Assembly (NCBI RefSeq): GCF_001758195.1
Contig: NZ_MASR01000001.1
Span: 1,178,001 to 1,242,000 of the forward strand
Source: Pseudohongiella acticola
GTDB lineage: Bacteria; Pseudomonadota; Gammaproteobacteria; Pseudomonadales; Pseudohongiellaceae
Reading direction: 5' to 3'
Length of the DNA stretch: 64,000 bases
Part shown: one piece after another, positions 41,604 through 50,731 of the stretch
Position numbering within the stretch: position 1 is the first letter of the stretch
Layout: every line of letters starts with the position of its first letter
Position numbers and translations under genes: made by a program
Notes under the pieces: model-generated
Told to the model about the DNA's origin: nothing
What the model saw: only the letters and a program-made list of their open reading frames with translations
Database searches by the model: none

Positions 41604-42260
41604 TTACCGCAACAGCTCATCCAGAGTCAGGCCATAGCTGGGCGCAAAAGTTTCCAGAAAATACTTCACCTCGGGACAGTCGTCCCGCTCCAGGCGTTTG
41701 TGCACATCTTCTTCTGCCTTGCGAAATTCCGGGTTACCGGCCTGTACCTCGGCCTTGCATTTAAGGTAAGCGCATATGGTGTCAGCAGACTTGATCAACG
41801 AGTGATATTCTGCGGAAATTTCCGCTTCCACCAGCACCGGCCGGAAATCCGCCTTCAGGTCCTCAGGCAGCAGGTTCAGAAGTTCATGATCTGCCTGGTG
41901 TTCAATGGCCTTGTAGGCTTTGGTGATCTCCGGCGAGTGATATTTGATCGGCGACGGCATATCACCGGTAATGACTTCGCTGCAGTCATGGTATAAGGCC
42001 GCTACCACCACGGCGTTGACATCAACGTTGCCGCCAAAATAACGATTCTTCGCCAGCGCCAGCACATGCGCGATAGTGGCTACCTCCCAGCTGTGCTCCA
42101 TGACATTTTCGCTGATCACGTTGCGTTTCATGCCCCAGCGCTGTAGCCAGCGCAACTTGCTGATATAGGCATAAAAATGGCTTTTTGTGATCGCGGGTCC
42201 TGTTTTTGACGGCTGCTTTGACGCAGGCTGTTTTGACGAGGGCTGCTCTTGCGAGGACAT
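41604..42260 (-). CDS. yfbR: HD-domain 5'-deoxynucleotidase (YfbR-like)
   Basis: A 218-residue phosphohydrolase acting on deoxynucleoside 5'-monophosphates. HD-domain metal ligands are in ENVMEHSWEVATIAH and ALYHDCSEVITGDMPSP; the N-terminal YAYISKLRWLQRWGMKRN is YfbR-like. It carries a low-complexity N-terminal extension of about 25 residues (SSKQPASKQPSK) not found in Escherichia coli YfbR. It leads the operon with the MFS and ppc genes. Confidence 0.9.
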   Translation of the reverse strand: MSSQEQPSSKQPASKQPSKTGPAITKSHFYAYISKLRWLQRWGMKRNVISENVMEHSWEVATIAHVLALAKNRYFGGNVDVNAVVVAALYHDCSEVITGDMPSPIKYHSPEITKAYKAIEHQADHELLNLLPEDLKADFRPVLVEAEISAEYHSLIKSADTICAYLKCKAEVQAGNPEFRKAEEDVHKRLERDDCPEVKYFLETFAPSYGLTLDELLR

Positions 42261-42473
42261 AGTGGGCTCTTCAGTAAACCTTAAGCGTGACTTCTGGCCG
42301 CATTATACCCCCCAGAACCGGTTAATGTCCGTGCCAACTGTCGCAAACTGATCACCGTAGCGGCGGAGCGTTTGGTTCAGCGGCAGCGCACTGCTAATAT
42401 ACGGCTGCGCGCAGTCACACCCTTTTGATGCAACCAGAACCAGGCGCAACGACCAACAGCGAGCAAACCGAGC

Positions 42474-42797
42474 ATGAGCAGTAAACCGGACCGGAACAGC
42501 GCCAGCAACCTGAAACACCTGATTAATGGAAAATATGGTCTGGCCCTGACTTACTGGACGCTCTACCTGGTTGGTGCAGGGGCATTTTTTGTGTCAGGAA
42601 GCCTTGCCGTAGCCGATGATGCCTGGACGGTTTATGTGGTCCTGCTCGGGTTGATGCTGGCATGGACGTTTGCCCTGCTCACAGGCATCAAGTTCGCCTA
42701 TCGCGGAGAAGACCCGGGCAAGGCGCTGGGCCGCATTGCCATGCTGTTTCTACTGCTTAACATGACCAATGCCCTGGCGACCCTGAGCTTTATCTGA
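42474..42797 (+). CDS. Small hypothetical membrane protein
   Basis: A 107-residue protein with a hydrophilic start (SSKPDRNSASNLKHLINGKY) and three membrane segments at about 23-43, 48-68 and 85-105. Between the second and third is a charged loop with YRGEDPGKALGR. I know no named family. It is transcribed alone and convergent with the XRE regulator. Confidence 0.7.
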   Translation: MSSKPDRNSASNLKHLINGKYGLALTYWTLYLVGAGAFFVSGSLAVADDAWTVYVVLLGLMLAWTFALLTGIKFAYRGEDPGKALGRIAMLFLLLNMTNALATLSFI

Positions 42798-42812
42798 GAC
42801 TCAAGCCAATGG

Positions 42813-43139
42813 TCAAGACTTGCTGGATTTGGTTTTTTGCCTTGCCGAGTCGTGGACCATGGCCGACGACGCTGCGGACGGTGTCCGCATGGCGGGCGGG
42901 TAGACTCTGGCGCCGGTTTTTCTGGCAGGGTCACGATCGGCGGGGAACAGATCACCCACATCCAGGCGGAACGCCTTGCACAGCTGCTCCAGGGTATCCA
43001 GCGTTACATTCTGATCTTCGTTCTCAATACGCATGATGGTGGATTGAGCCACGCCGATTTTGCGGGCAAACACCCGCTGCGGCACGTCGCCGCGGGCGTT
43101 CCTGATAAAAGCTGCCAATCTTGCGCGCAAGTGAACCAT
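42813..43139 (-). CDS. XRE family transcriptional regulator
   Basis: A 108-residue protein with a helix-turn-helix at about residues 8-65 (QRVFARKIGVAQSTIMRIEN, then DQNVTLDTLEQLCKAF) and a basic tail. The start codon lies in a palindrome AACCAT, AC, ATGGTT, with a related dyad 30 bp upstream. Autorepression is the likely mode. Target beyond itself could be the AbgT gene on the other side of the gap. Confidence 0.87.
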   Translation of the reverse strand: MVHLRARLAAFIRNARGDVPQRVFARKIGVAQSTIMRIENEDQNVTLDTLEQLCKAFRLDVGDLFPADRDPARKTGARVYPPAMRTPSAASSAMVHDSARQKTKSSKS

Positions 43140-43178
43140 ACATGGTTTATACTTTCATTAACGAACCACATGCGGTTC
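43134..43178. promoter_or_regulatory. Paired dyads, probable XRE operators
   Basis: AACCAT and ATGGTT (43134-43147) form a perfect dyad over the XRE start codon. GAACC (43163-43167) and GGTTC (43174-43178) form a second dyad; its full 16 bp GAACCACATGCGGTTC is palindromic but for one pair. The centres are 30 bp apart, close to three helical turns. The rest of the 43140-43447 gap holds nothing else recognised. Confidence 0.7.
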
Positions 43179-43447
43179 AAGCGAATCAACTGCAGTCGCA
43201 GGCACCGATCAACACCAGCAGGAAGCAGGCAACACCGTCAGGGGTTCCACTCAGCGCCAGCTGCTGGCGCCCCTGGCGTTTTTTGCCGTCACTTGGCTTT
43301 TCCTGCCTTCCCCGCCCTTCCCAGGGACGCCAGCCATCCTGCCCGGTCATCGACTGTTTGCGCCAATGCCTCAGCTGAACTATGCTTGCTGCCATATCAG
43401 CTTGTCTGCCCGACTTTCATCACAAGATCCCGTTAAAGGACTTCAAC

Positions 43448-45016
43448 ATGGCTCAGACCCCCCCTGTGACTCCCCGACAACCCGGCTTTCTTGGCTGGAT
43501 CGAATATAACGGTAATCGCCTGCCCGACCCCGTGTTCATATTTTTCTGGCTTATTCTGTTTGTTGTGGCCATCAGTGTGGTTGCTGCGCTTGCTGGCCTG
43601 AGCGCAGTGCACCCTACCCAGTTTGAGGTTGATGGCAGTCCACTGATCATTGAAGCAGCCAGTCTGCTATCCGCAGACAACATTCAACGCCTGCTGGTTG
43701 AAATGCCAACAACATTTACTCACTTTCATCCTCTGGGTTATGTCCTGCTGGTGATGCTGGGCGCCGGTGTCGCGGAGCGCAGCGGCCTGTTTGCAGCGGT
43801 CATGAGCAGCGCGGTCAAAGCCGCACCGGCAGCTCTGTTGACGCCGGTGGTGGCGCTGCTGGCCATGGTGGGCAACCTTGCCGCCGACGCGGCGTATGTC
43901 GTTCTGATACCGTTGGCCGGGGTCGTTTTTGCCGCCGCCGGTCGACACCCGATCGCCGGTATTGCCGCCGGTTTTGCCGGCGTGTCCGGCGGTTTTTCCG
44001 CCAACCTGATTCCGGGTCAGCTCGATGCCCTGTTGTTTGGAATCACCGAGGCTGCGGTCGTGACGCTGGATACCAGCTGGGTGATGAATATTGCAGGCAA
44101 CTGGTATTTTATTGCCGCCATGACTTTCATCTATCTGCCGGTGATCTGGTACGTCACTGATAAAGTGATTGAGCCCCGTCTGGCACCCTTGTCGGAGGAG
44201 AACAAAGGCTCGGCGGCGCTGGCGCAACGTGAATCGGACGTGCTCAGTGACAGCGAGCACCAGGGTATGCGACGGGCTGGACTGGCGTCGCTTGGGGTCA
44301 TTCTGGTCTGGGCGCTGCTGTGTTTTGCGCCCGGCACACCGCTGATCAATGAGGATGCCGGTGCCGCCAGCATGCAGCCTTTTTATCAGTCACTGGTTGC
44401 TGCCTTTTTCATTCTGTTTCTGGCCAGCGGCTGGGCCTATGGCAGTGCCACCGGCAGTGTTAGCTCACACCGCGATGTCGTGCGCATGATGTCAGAAGCG
44501 ATGGCAGACCTGTCCTATTACCTGGTGCTGGCCTTTGCGGCAGCGCATTTTGTGGCCATGTTCAACTGGTCCAACCTGGGTCTGATTTTTGCCATCAATG
44601 GTGCCGCAGTCATTCAGGCGACGTCGTTGCCAATGCCGATCCTGATGGCACTGATCATATTGCTGACCGGCATGATCAACTTGCTCATCGGTTCAGCGAG
44701 TGCCAAGTGGGCATTGCTGGCACCGGTGCTGGTGCCCATGCTGATGCTGCTGGGCATCTCACCGGAAATGGCCACCGCCGCCTACCGTGTTGGTGACGGT
44801 GCCACCAACATCATCACGCCACTGATGCCTTACTTTCCACTGATCCTGGCCTTCTGTCATCGCTGGCAGAAAGACTTCGGGCTGGGCAGTCTGGCTGCGA
44901 CAATGATTCCTTACAGTATCTGGATGATGGTGACGGGTTTGATCCTGACCATGCTATGGATCTGGTTGGGCTTGCCGCTGGGGCCGGGGGCAGTGTCCGG
45001 CTACGAACTGCTGTAG
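43448..45016 (+). CDS. AbgT family transporter
   Basis: A 522-residue inner-membrane protein of the p-aminobenzoyl-glutamate transporter family, which also includes sulfonamide and folate-catabolite exporters. Signature segments are GWIEYNGNRLPDPVFIFFW at the N-terminus, PTTFTHFHPLGYVLLVMLGAG, FSANLIPGQLDALL and NLLIGSASAKWALLAPVLVP. About 11-13 membrane segments. AAAGGAC 7 bp before ATG 43448 sets the start. No abgA/abgB hydrolase genes are near, so uptake for folate salvage is not evident. Confidence 0.92.
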   Translation: MAQTPPVTPRQPGFLGWIEYNGNRLPDPVFIFFWLILFVVAISVVAALAGLSAVHPTQFEVDGSPLIIEAASLLSADNIQRLLVEMPTTFTHFHPLGYVLLVMLGAGVAERSGLFAAVMSSAVKAAPAALLTPVVALLAMVGNLAADAAYVVLIPLAGVVFAAAGRHPIAGIAAGFAGVSGGFSANLIPGQLDALLFGITEAAVVTLDTSWVMNIAGNWYFIAAMTFIYLPVIWYVTDKVIEPRLAPLSEENKGSAALAQRESDVLSDSEHQGMRRAGLASLGVILVWALLCFAPGTPLINEDAGAASMQPFYQSLVAAFFILFLASGWAYGSATGSVSSHRDVVRMMSEAMADLSYYLVLAFAAAHFVAMFNWSNLGLIFAINGAAVIQATSLPMPILMALIILLTGMINLLIGSASAKWALLAPVLVPMLMLLGISPEMATAAYRVGDGATNIITPLMPYFPLILAFCHRWQKDFGLGSLAATMIPYSIWMMVTGLILTMLWIWLGLPLGPGAVSGYELL

Positions 45017-45231
45017 ATCACGCTGGTCCTTTCGCTCCAGTGTTGTCGGTCCATGGAAGTCCCGAAGCGCTTCGTTTCGGAAACGCCTGCCGTGGCTGGC
45101 TTGAGCAGATCTTCCACTGACGAGGATCCAGGCCGGATGTGGAGGGGGTTGTGAGCGAGGGTGTACCCGAGGAACCTCCCCCTCTGCAGCCGCGAGCCGC
45201 CAGGCGCTGACTTCGTGAGGCGTGTGCAAAG
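45017..45231. other. Structured non-coding spacer, possible interspersed repeat
   Basis: About 215 bp between convergent genes with strong local symmetry. CGAAGCGCTTCG (45063-45074) is a perfect palindrome. GAGGGGG (45142-45148) pairs with CCCCCTC (45178-45184), enclosing GGGTGTACCC. Reading frames cross it, but none has a start site or conserved domain. It may be a multi-copy intergenic element. Confidence 0.45.
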
Positions 45232-45232
45232 A

Positions 45233-45270
45233 AAAAGGGGACGAAGGATTAAATCCCTCCGTCCCCTTTT
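45233..45270. terminator. Bidirectional terminator between abgT and the fusion gene
   Basis: AAAAGGGGACG (45233-45243) pairs with CGTCCCCTTTT (45260-45270). The A-tract on one side and T-tract on the other serve both strands. It lies exactly between two convergent genes. Confidence 0.9.
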
Positions 45271-45285
45271 CAGTTGAGCTGCGTA

Positions 45286-47022
45286 TTACTGCGCAGCGAC
45301 TTCGGTCGCCGGGCTCTGATCTACGTACTGCCAATTGACCGCACCGAAGAACATCTCATCCCAGCTTTGCAGACCCCAAGGTACCGAACGCTCCGGATCC
45401 GGGTTGGCCTTGTTCTGGCTGGAGTTGTCGAAAGCGCCTGTGGCGACAATTTTGGTACCGGCAGGTACCAGCTTGGGTTCGCGCAGCTTGTAACTTAACT
45501 GCCAATTGTAATTGTAGTTGGCAATATTGATCAGCTCCTCACTGCTACCATCAGGGTATTGCGCTTCGAAACGCATACGCTTGCCGCGGAAATGCATGTG
45601 CGGCAGGAATGAATGCAGGTAGGCGTCACGTGGCACAGTAATTGTCTGCGCCATTTCGAAGTCTGGATCATTCGGTGGAATGTTGGTCCAGGTCGGCGTG
45701 AAGATACAGGCACACTGTCCAGACATGCGTTTCTCTGGCACATAGCCTTCGGGATAGAACCAGATACCTATCTCACTCTCATCTACCGTTTCGCGCCCGG
45801 TTGTGGTGTAGTGTAGCTGCAGCGCCAATTGTGAGCCAGCACGCAGCAGTCCACCGGTGTTTTCTGGCTCATGATACGGCGCAGCACCAGGGATATAGGC
45901 GGTGATGCTGGGTTCGTCAGGATTGCCACCACCCAGGAAGCTGCCGCGGCCATCAGAGCCGGGAGGCAGTATACTGTTCAGGGTATGGTGAAGTACCGTG
46001 CGATCACCCGCAATGTACTGACTGGCACGGACCCAACGGTCTTCGGTCAGCCCCTCAAACGGCACTACCACGCTACGATAATCCAGTACGCCCGTCGCCG
46101 GGATGCTCTGCGCCGGCACTTTCACAATCAGATCCGGCTCACCAAAAGCCCATTCGGTTGCTGGCCATTCCAGCATGGCCAGCGGGTCCTGGTCACCGTC
46201 TTTCTGTGAACCCTGAGCGATCCAGTGCAGCAGGGTTTGCTGATCGTCCACACTCAGTACGTAATCATTGGTGAAATCGCCAACATGGGGATCGATCTGA
46301 CCCGGCGGCATACGCTTGGTCATCAGCACTTCACGAATCATGGGTGACCAGCCCTGAGCCATGGCATGGCTGTCCATGGCAAACGGCGCAATTCCGCCTT
46401 CCCGGTGACAGCTGGCGCAATTTTCCGCCAGAATCGGTGCCACTTCTTCACTATAGGATATTGTTCGTGCCATATCGGCATCGCGCGCCGGGTAGCTGAT
46501 CGCCTCTCCGGTCACGGCCAATGACGACGTTGTCACGGCATTGCCGGCATCTATCTCCTGCAGGGCTGTTGCCAGGCCACTGACCGGCCCGCGATAGGTC
46601 ACCTGAAAGCTGCGTGGGTCCAGCACCAGTACTTCGCCTGCTGCGCGCACACCCAGTGCATCTGCAACAATCTGGGCATCGTCAATCAGCACAGGTATGT
46701 CATGACCTTGTGACGACACGGTAGCGACGACCGAATCACGTGACTCCCCCAGGGGGTTAAGCATGAAAAACTGGAAATCATCAGCATGAGCTGCTTTGGC
46801 AGCCTGGAATTCGGGCAGGGCCTGCTGTACTGCCGTGCTGTTATTGGTTTGCACCATCAGCACGACGGCTTTGTGATTATCGTACCAGGCCATGTGGTGA
46901 AACAGGCCTTCATGATCCAGCAGGGCAAAATCGCCCACGCGCTCACTGGTCTGCTGGGCACTGGCACTGAAGCTAAGTGCAGCCAGCACCGACAACGACG
47001 CGGTTAACAAACGTTTTTTCAT
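45286..47022 (-). CDS. Thioredoxin-fold, cytochrome c and copper type II monooxygenase-like fusion
   Basis: A 578-residue exported protein (signal to about ASAQ). Residues about 25-165 form a peroxiredoxin/thioredoxin-like fold, but the CxxC site is replaced by TNNST, so it cannot do thiol redox chemistry. A c-type haem motif CASCH (202-206) follows, with Met238 in RMPPG as a probable distal ligand. Residues about 290-570 resemble ascorbate-dependent copper monooxygenases: HH at 345-346, QLHYTTTG (His404) and HMHFRG (475, 477). A cysteine pair CAC occurs at 437-439. Function unknown; oxidative chemistry in the periplasm is inferred. Confidence 0.82.
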   Translation of the reverse strand: MKKRLLTASLSVLAALSFSASAQQTSERVGDFALLDHEGLFHHMAWYDNHKAVVLMVQTNNSTAVQQALPEFQAAKAAHADDFQFFMLNPLGESRDSVVATVSSQGHDIPVLIDDAQIVADALGVRAAGEVLVLDPRSFQVTYRGPVSGLATALQEIDAGNAVTTSSLAVTGEAISYPARDADMARTISYSEEVAPILAENCASCHREGGIAPFAMDSHAMAQGWSPMIREVLMTKRMPPGQIDPHVGDFTNDYVLSVDDQQTLLHWIAQGSQKDGDQDPLAMLEWPATEWAFGEPDLIVKVPAQSIPATGVLDYRSVVVPFEGLTEDRWVRASQYIAGDRTVLHHTLNSILPPGSDGRGSFLGGGNPDEPSITAYIPGAAPYHEPENTGGLLRAGSQLALQLHYTTTGRETVDESEIGIWFYPEGYVPEKRMSGQCACIFTPTWTNIPPNDPDFEMAQTITVPRDAYLHSFLPHMHFRGKRMRFEAQYPDGSSEELINIANYNYNWQLSYKLREPKLVPAGTKIVATGAFDNSSQNKANPDPERSVPWGLQSWDEMFFGAVNWQYVDQSPATEVAAQ

Positions 47023-47418
47023 GACTTCCTCCGGGGGAAAATAACGCTATTAAATTTTCTTGTTCAGCCGGTCTACCGGGCCGATATCAGCAATCGGGCA
47101 CAGCAACCGGACACGGCCCGCAGGGGAAGACAACCAGACCGTTCATCCATTTATTTGCTGACGCTAGCACAGCGTCTGATATCGCACAATAGCGCTTGCG
47201 CCGGTTACAACGGGGCTGCGACAGACGCCCATAAAGGTTGACTGGCACGCTTTATTTGCTGCCCGGACACGGCTATTTTCCGTTGTGTGATTTTTACGTT
47301 ACACTTGGCGACGATGCAAAACCCGAACAAACGCTCAGTCACTCGCAGATCACAGCGGACAGGGTCTCCCGCATTGCTGTGATGTTACGAATTAACACTA
47401 TAAATCAAAGGATTCATC
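47023..47418. other. Divergent intergenic region with thiolase promoter
   Basis: Nearly 400 bp without a credible gene. A sigma-70-like promoter for the thiolase is TTGCTG (47375-47380), 18 bp, TATAAA (47399-47404). TTTATTTGCTG occurs twice (47150-47160 and 47251-47261). GACGCT and AGCGTC form a small hairpin at 47160-47176. No known operator recognised. Confidence 0.55.
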
Positions 47419-48600
47419 ATGAAAGAAGCTGTGATCGTCGCGACGGCGCGCACCCCGATTGGCAAAGCTTATCGAGGCGCTTTCAATAACACCGATGGCC
47501 CGACGCTGGGCGCGCACGCGATTCGCGAAGCCGTCAGCCGCGCCGGCATTGCACCGGATGAAATCGATGATGTGGTCATGGGTTGCGCCGTACAGCAGGG
47601 TACCACCGGTTACAACATCGGTCGTCTGGCCGCCGTGGCCGCCGGTCTGCCCAGCTCTGTCTCCGGTATGAGCATGGACCGTCAATGTGCCTCCGGCATG
47701 ATGGCAATCGCCACAGCAGCCAAACAGATCGTCTGCGACAACATGCCGATTGTTATTGGCGCCGGTATGGAATCCATCAGTCTGGTGCAGAACGACCACC
47801 GCAACAAATACCGAACTGTCGATGACAACGTTGTTGCCATGTCACAACACGCCTACATGCCGATGTTGCAGACGGCAGAGGTGGTTGCCAAGCGTTACAA
47901 CATCAGCCGCGAAGCCCAGGACGAATACAGTTTGCAGAGCCAGCAGCGTACAGCTGCCGCACAGGCTGCCGGAAAGTTTGACCAGGAACTGGCGCCCATG
48001 GAGTCCAACATGGGGGGCATGAACAAGGAAACCGGCGAAGTCAGTTTCAAAAAGGTCACACTGGCAAAAGACGAAGGCAACCGCCCGGAAACCAACATCG
48101 AAGGGCTGTCGGGCCTGAAACCTGTCATTGAAGGCGGCTGTATTACTGCCGGCAACGCCAGCCAGCTTTCCGATGGCGCGTCAGCAAGTGTCATCATGGA
48201 CAGCAAACTGGCCGAACAGAAAGGTCTGACACCACTGGGCGCTTACCGGGGCCTGGCGGTGGCCGGTTGCGAACCGGATGAAATGGGTATCGGTCCGGTA
48301 TTTGCCATCCCCAAACTGCTCAAGCGCTTCGGCCTGAAAATGGATGACATCGGGCTGTGGGAACTGAATGAAGCCTTCGCGGTTCAGGTTCTGTATTGCC
48401 GCGACAAACTGGGCATCCCCAATGACCTGTTGAATGTGAACGGTGGCGCGATTTCGATTGGCCATCCTTACGGAATGAGCGGTGCGCGTATGGTCGGCCA
48501 TGCACTGATTGAAGGGAAGCGTCGTGGTGCCAAATACGTGGTCTGCACGATGTGTATCGGCGGCGGCATGGGCGCCGCCGGACTGTTTGAAGTGTACTGA
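47419..48600 (+). CDS. Acetyl-CoA C-acyltransferase (thiolase)
   Basis: A 393-residue thiolase distinct from the one at 30.4 kb. Motifs: nucleophile in [36 protein letters not shown] and [13 protein letters not shown]. The pattern is that of the degradative acyl-CoA thiolases (FadA/PaaJ-like), suggesting a role in beta-oxidation or aromatic acid degradation. AAGGA precedes ATG. It stands alone, with its own promoter and terminator. Confidence 0.93.
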   Translation: MKEAVIVATARTPIGKAYRGAFNNTDGPTLGAHAIREAVSRAGIAPDEIDDVVMGCAVQQGTTGYNIGRLAAVAAGLPSSVSGMSMDRQCASGMMAIATAAKQIVCDNMPIVIGAGMESISLVQNDHRNKYRTVDDNVVAMSQHAYMPMLQTAEVVAKRYNISREAQDEYSLQSQQRTAAAQAAGKFDQELAPMESNMGGMNKETGEVSFKKVTLAKDEGNRPETNIEGLSGLKPVIEGGCITAGNASQLSDGASASVIMDSKLAEQKGLTPLGAYRGLAVAGCEPDEMGIGPVFAIPKLLKRFGLKMDDIGLWELNEAFAVQVLYCRDKLGIPNDLLNVNGGAISIGHPYGMSGARMVGHALIEGKRRGAKYVVCTMCIGGGMGAAGLFEVY

Positions 48601-48608
48601 TACAGAAA

Positions 48609-48641
48609 AAGCGCACACGGGATTCCTTCCCGTGTGCGCTT
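48609..48641. terminator. Intrinsic terminator with 14-bp perfect stem
   Basis: AAGCGCACACGGGA (48609-48622) pairs with TCCCGTGTGCGCTT (48628-48641) around TTCCT. On the minus strand it is followed by a T-run, on the plus strand by TATCTG. It can serve both the thiolase and the outer-membrane protein gene. A second small hairpin (TTAACAC, GTGTTAA) lies at 48651-48668. Confidence 0.88.
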
Positions 48642-48729
48642 ATCTGACCATTAACACATCCGTGTTAACATCCTTGTCACAACTTCACTTACATCCTTGC
48701 ACACATCCATGTTGAAACTGTCGTCGTGT

Positions 48730-49296
48730 TCAGAAGGTAAACTTCAGGCCCGCTGACAACACATCAACTTTGGAATCGAAATCGCCACCTGCGATCGGTC
48801 CGATTTCATCTTCTCCCAGATCAACGTCCAGTCGATCATAGGCCACGCGTAAATCAAGACTCTCAGTGATGCTGAACTGAGCGCCTACACCGTATGTCAG
48901 TTCACTACCACTGAAGGACTCACTAAACGGCCCCACGCGGACATCACTGTCCCACCAGAAGCGTCCTGCTTTTGCGATCAACGCAAAGCTGTCGGTTAGC
49001 GGCAGTCGCCCTGTAGCCGCCAGGCTGTAGCCGTCGATCTCGGATTCAGCGAGATCTCCTCCAGCCTCACCGAAGTCGGTATAACCGCCCTCGATGCCAA
49101 AATAAGGATTTAACTGCCACCCAGCAAATAGTTGGGCAGCGTTGTTGTCGTCGTCAAATTCGCTGTCGTCGACGCTGACGAGGCCCAAAGCACCACCGAC
49201 GTAGGGCCCAGTTTCGTTGGCCAACAACGAAGTTGAGTATGAGCCTGCTGTCAGACCTGCAATGATGCAGAGGGTTTGTATTGTCGTTCTTTTCAT
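48730..49296 (-). CDS. Outer-membrane beta-barrel protein (OmpA/OmpX-like)
   Basis: A 188-residue outer-membrane protein with a signal peptide to about SLLAN and an eight-strand barrel pattern: GPYVGGALGLVSVDD, FGIEGGYTDFGEAGG, GVGAQFSITESLDLRVAY. The C-terminal AGLKFTF ends in Phe, as barrel proteins do. AGGAG 7 bp before ATG 49296 sets the start. Function is not predictable; small barrels often contribute to stress or adhesion. Confidence 0.88.
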   Translation of the reverse strand: MKRTTIQTLCIIAGLTAGSYSTSLLANETGPYVGGALGLVSVDDSEFDDDNNAAQLFAGWQLNPYFGIEGGYTDFGEAGGDLAESEIDGYSLAATGRLPLTDSFALIAKAGRFWWDSDVRVGPFSESFSGSELTYGVGAQFSITESLDLRVAYDRLDVDLGEDEIGPIAGGDFDSKVDVLSAGLKFTF

Positions 49297-49552
49297 ATTC
49301 AGCTCCTGCTGTTTCCTATCCTGATGGTCGTAGACACCACGGCTTGTGTCCGTTCCGATGCACTGAGGGTGTTGCAACCGCCGTGCCAGAATTAAATATT
49401 CAATCTATTCAGAAGCTTATGAAAAAAGAAGGCGTTTGATTGGTCAGCCGGTGTCGGGCAAGCGCAACAGATTTGAATGCCAAATCACAGGCCATTGATT
49501 TAAATGAAATTTTAATGTCGGCGAGACCCAACACATGAATCAGACGCCGCAG

Positions 49553-50704
49553 TCAGGGGCCTGTGGCGGGGTATCCGAGCAATTGCAGAACGCCATCAAC
49601 GGGGATCGCCGGATATTGTCCTGCGCTGATACCATCAACATTGCTGGCTTTAAACAGCGCGTTGTAGACAGCCTCTTCTGTGGCTTCAACAACCGACTGG
49701 AACAGCGGGGTCATATGCTCATTGGGCCAGTCCTGCAGCGTATGTAACTGCTCACGTCGCGTGATCGTACGACGGACGCTGGTGGCTGTTGAGAACGCCA
49801 GTGCGTAGTCGCCAGAGCCGTTCGACATGACTGAACCAGTGCGCGCAATGCCCAGAAAAGAGCGAGCAGCCAGGCGCTCAAGGTTGCGGTCAGACAGCGG
49901 GGCATCGGTGGCGATAATAATCATCACTGAACCATCCGGACTGGTGGCAACCGCCAACGGATCCCCTGGCACCTGCAGATCCTGCCGGCGCACGGGCGTG
50001 CCCATTATTGTCAATTCGCCGCCATAGTTGGTCTGCACCAGCACGCCCACGGTAAAACCGCCGGCCTCCTGAGGCAGAACCCGGGAACTGGTCCCGATGC
50101 CACCTTTCCAGCCAAAACTGACCGTGCCCATCCCGGCACCAATACTGCCCTCTTCAACCGGGCCCGGACCTGCCGCCTCAATGGCAGCAAGCGCATGTTG
50201 CGGTCGCACCGCGCGCAAACGGATATTATTGATACGGCCATCATTAGTCTCACCGACAACGGCGTTGACCGACCGCACTGCTTCGTTTCCGGGCTGCGCC
50301 AGCGTCCACTCAATGACACCGGCGGCCGCTTCCGGCACGGACAGGGTATTGGTCAGTAGAATCGGCGTTTCAATCTCACCCAGCTCAATAACCTGAGTGG
50401 TCCCCATCATCTTGCCATAGCCGTTACCCTGCGAAAATCCGGCGGGTACTTTGTCCTGATACAGGTTCCCTGTGTGCGGCAAAATTGCAGTGACGCCGGT
50501 ACGCACATTGTCTTCCGCAGTGATCGTGACATGCCCTACCTGCACTCCTGACACATCAGTAATGGCATTGTGGGTGCCGGGTTGATAGATGCCCGGCGCG
50601 ATGCCAGCCTCCCTTGCACGCGGGTCATCGTCATTAGCGAGTGTATTGCCGCAACAGAACATCAGCACCAGACTCAACTGGCGTATTTGCATCGTCAACT
50701 TCAT
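49553..50704 (-). CDS. P1 family peptidase (DmpA/BapA-like aminopeptidase)
   Basis: An N-terminal nucleophile hydrolase made as a precursor that cleaves itself into two chains. The cleavage site is Gly258-Ser259 in SPDGSVMIIIATDAPL, with Ser259 the nucleophile. Other signatures: NAITDVSGVQVGHVT, TAILPHTGN and GGIGTSSRV. The 383-residue product has a signal peptide (to about NTLA), so it acts in the periplasm or outside. Known members hydrolyse D-alanyl or beta-peptide amides. Fits with the racemase and dadA genes only loosely. Confidence 0.92.
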   Translation of the reverse strand: MKLTMQIRQLSLVLMFCCGNTLANDDDPRAREAGIAPGIYQPGTHNAITDVSGVQVGHVTITAEDNVRTGVTAILPHTGNLYQDKVPAGFSQGNGYGKMMGTTQVIELGEIETPILLTNTLSVPEAAAGVIEWTLAQPGNEAVRSVNAVVGETNDGRINNIRLRAVRPQHALAAIEAAGPGPVEEGSIGAGMGTVSFGWKGGIGTSSRVLPQEAGGFTVGVLVQTNYGGELTIMGTPVRRQDLQVPGDPLAVATSPDGSVMIIIATDAPLSDRNLERLAARSFLGIARTGSVMSNGSGDYALAFSTATSVRRTITRREQLHTLQDWPNEHMTPLFQSVVEATEEAVYNALFKASNVDGISAGQYPAIPVDGVLQLLGYPATGP

Positions 50705-50731
50705 CGGTAAAGGCTTCCTTTTGGCAATCGC

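Noticed and set aside
44954-45334. Open frame of 126 codons on the minus strand across the abgT end and the spacer
   Set aside because: It overlaps two well-supported genes and a terminator, is rich in Arg/Ser/Pro and has no ribosome binding site or domain.
47232-47262. TGGCACG followed by TTGCTG, resembling a sigma-54 promoter
   Set aside because: GG and GC are 12 bp apart, not 10, which sigma-54 does not tolerate.
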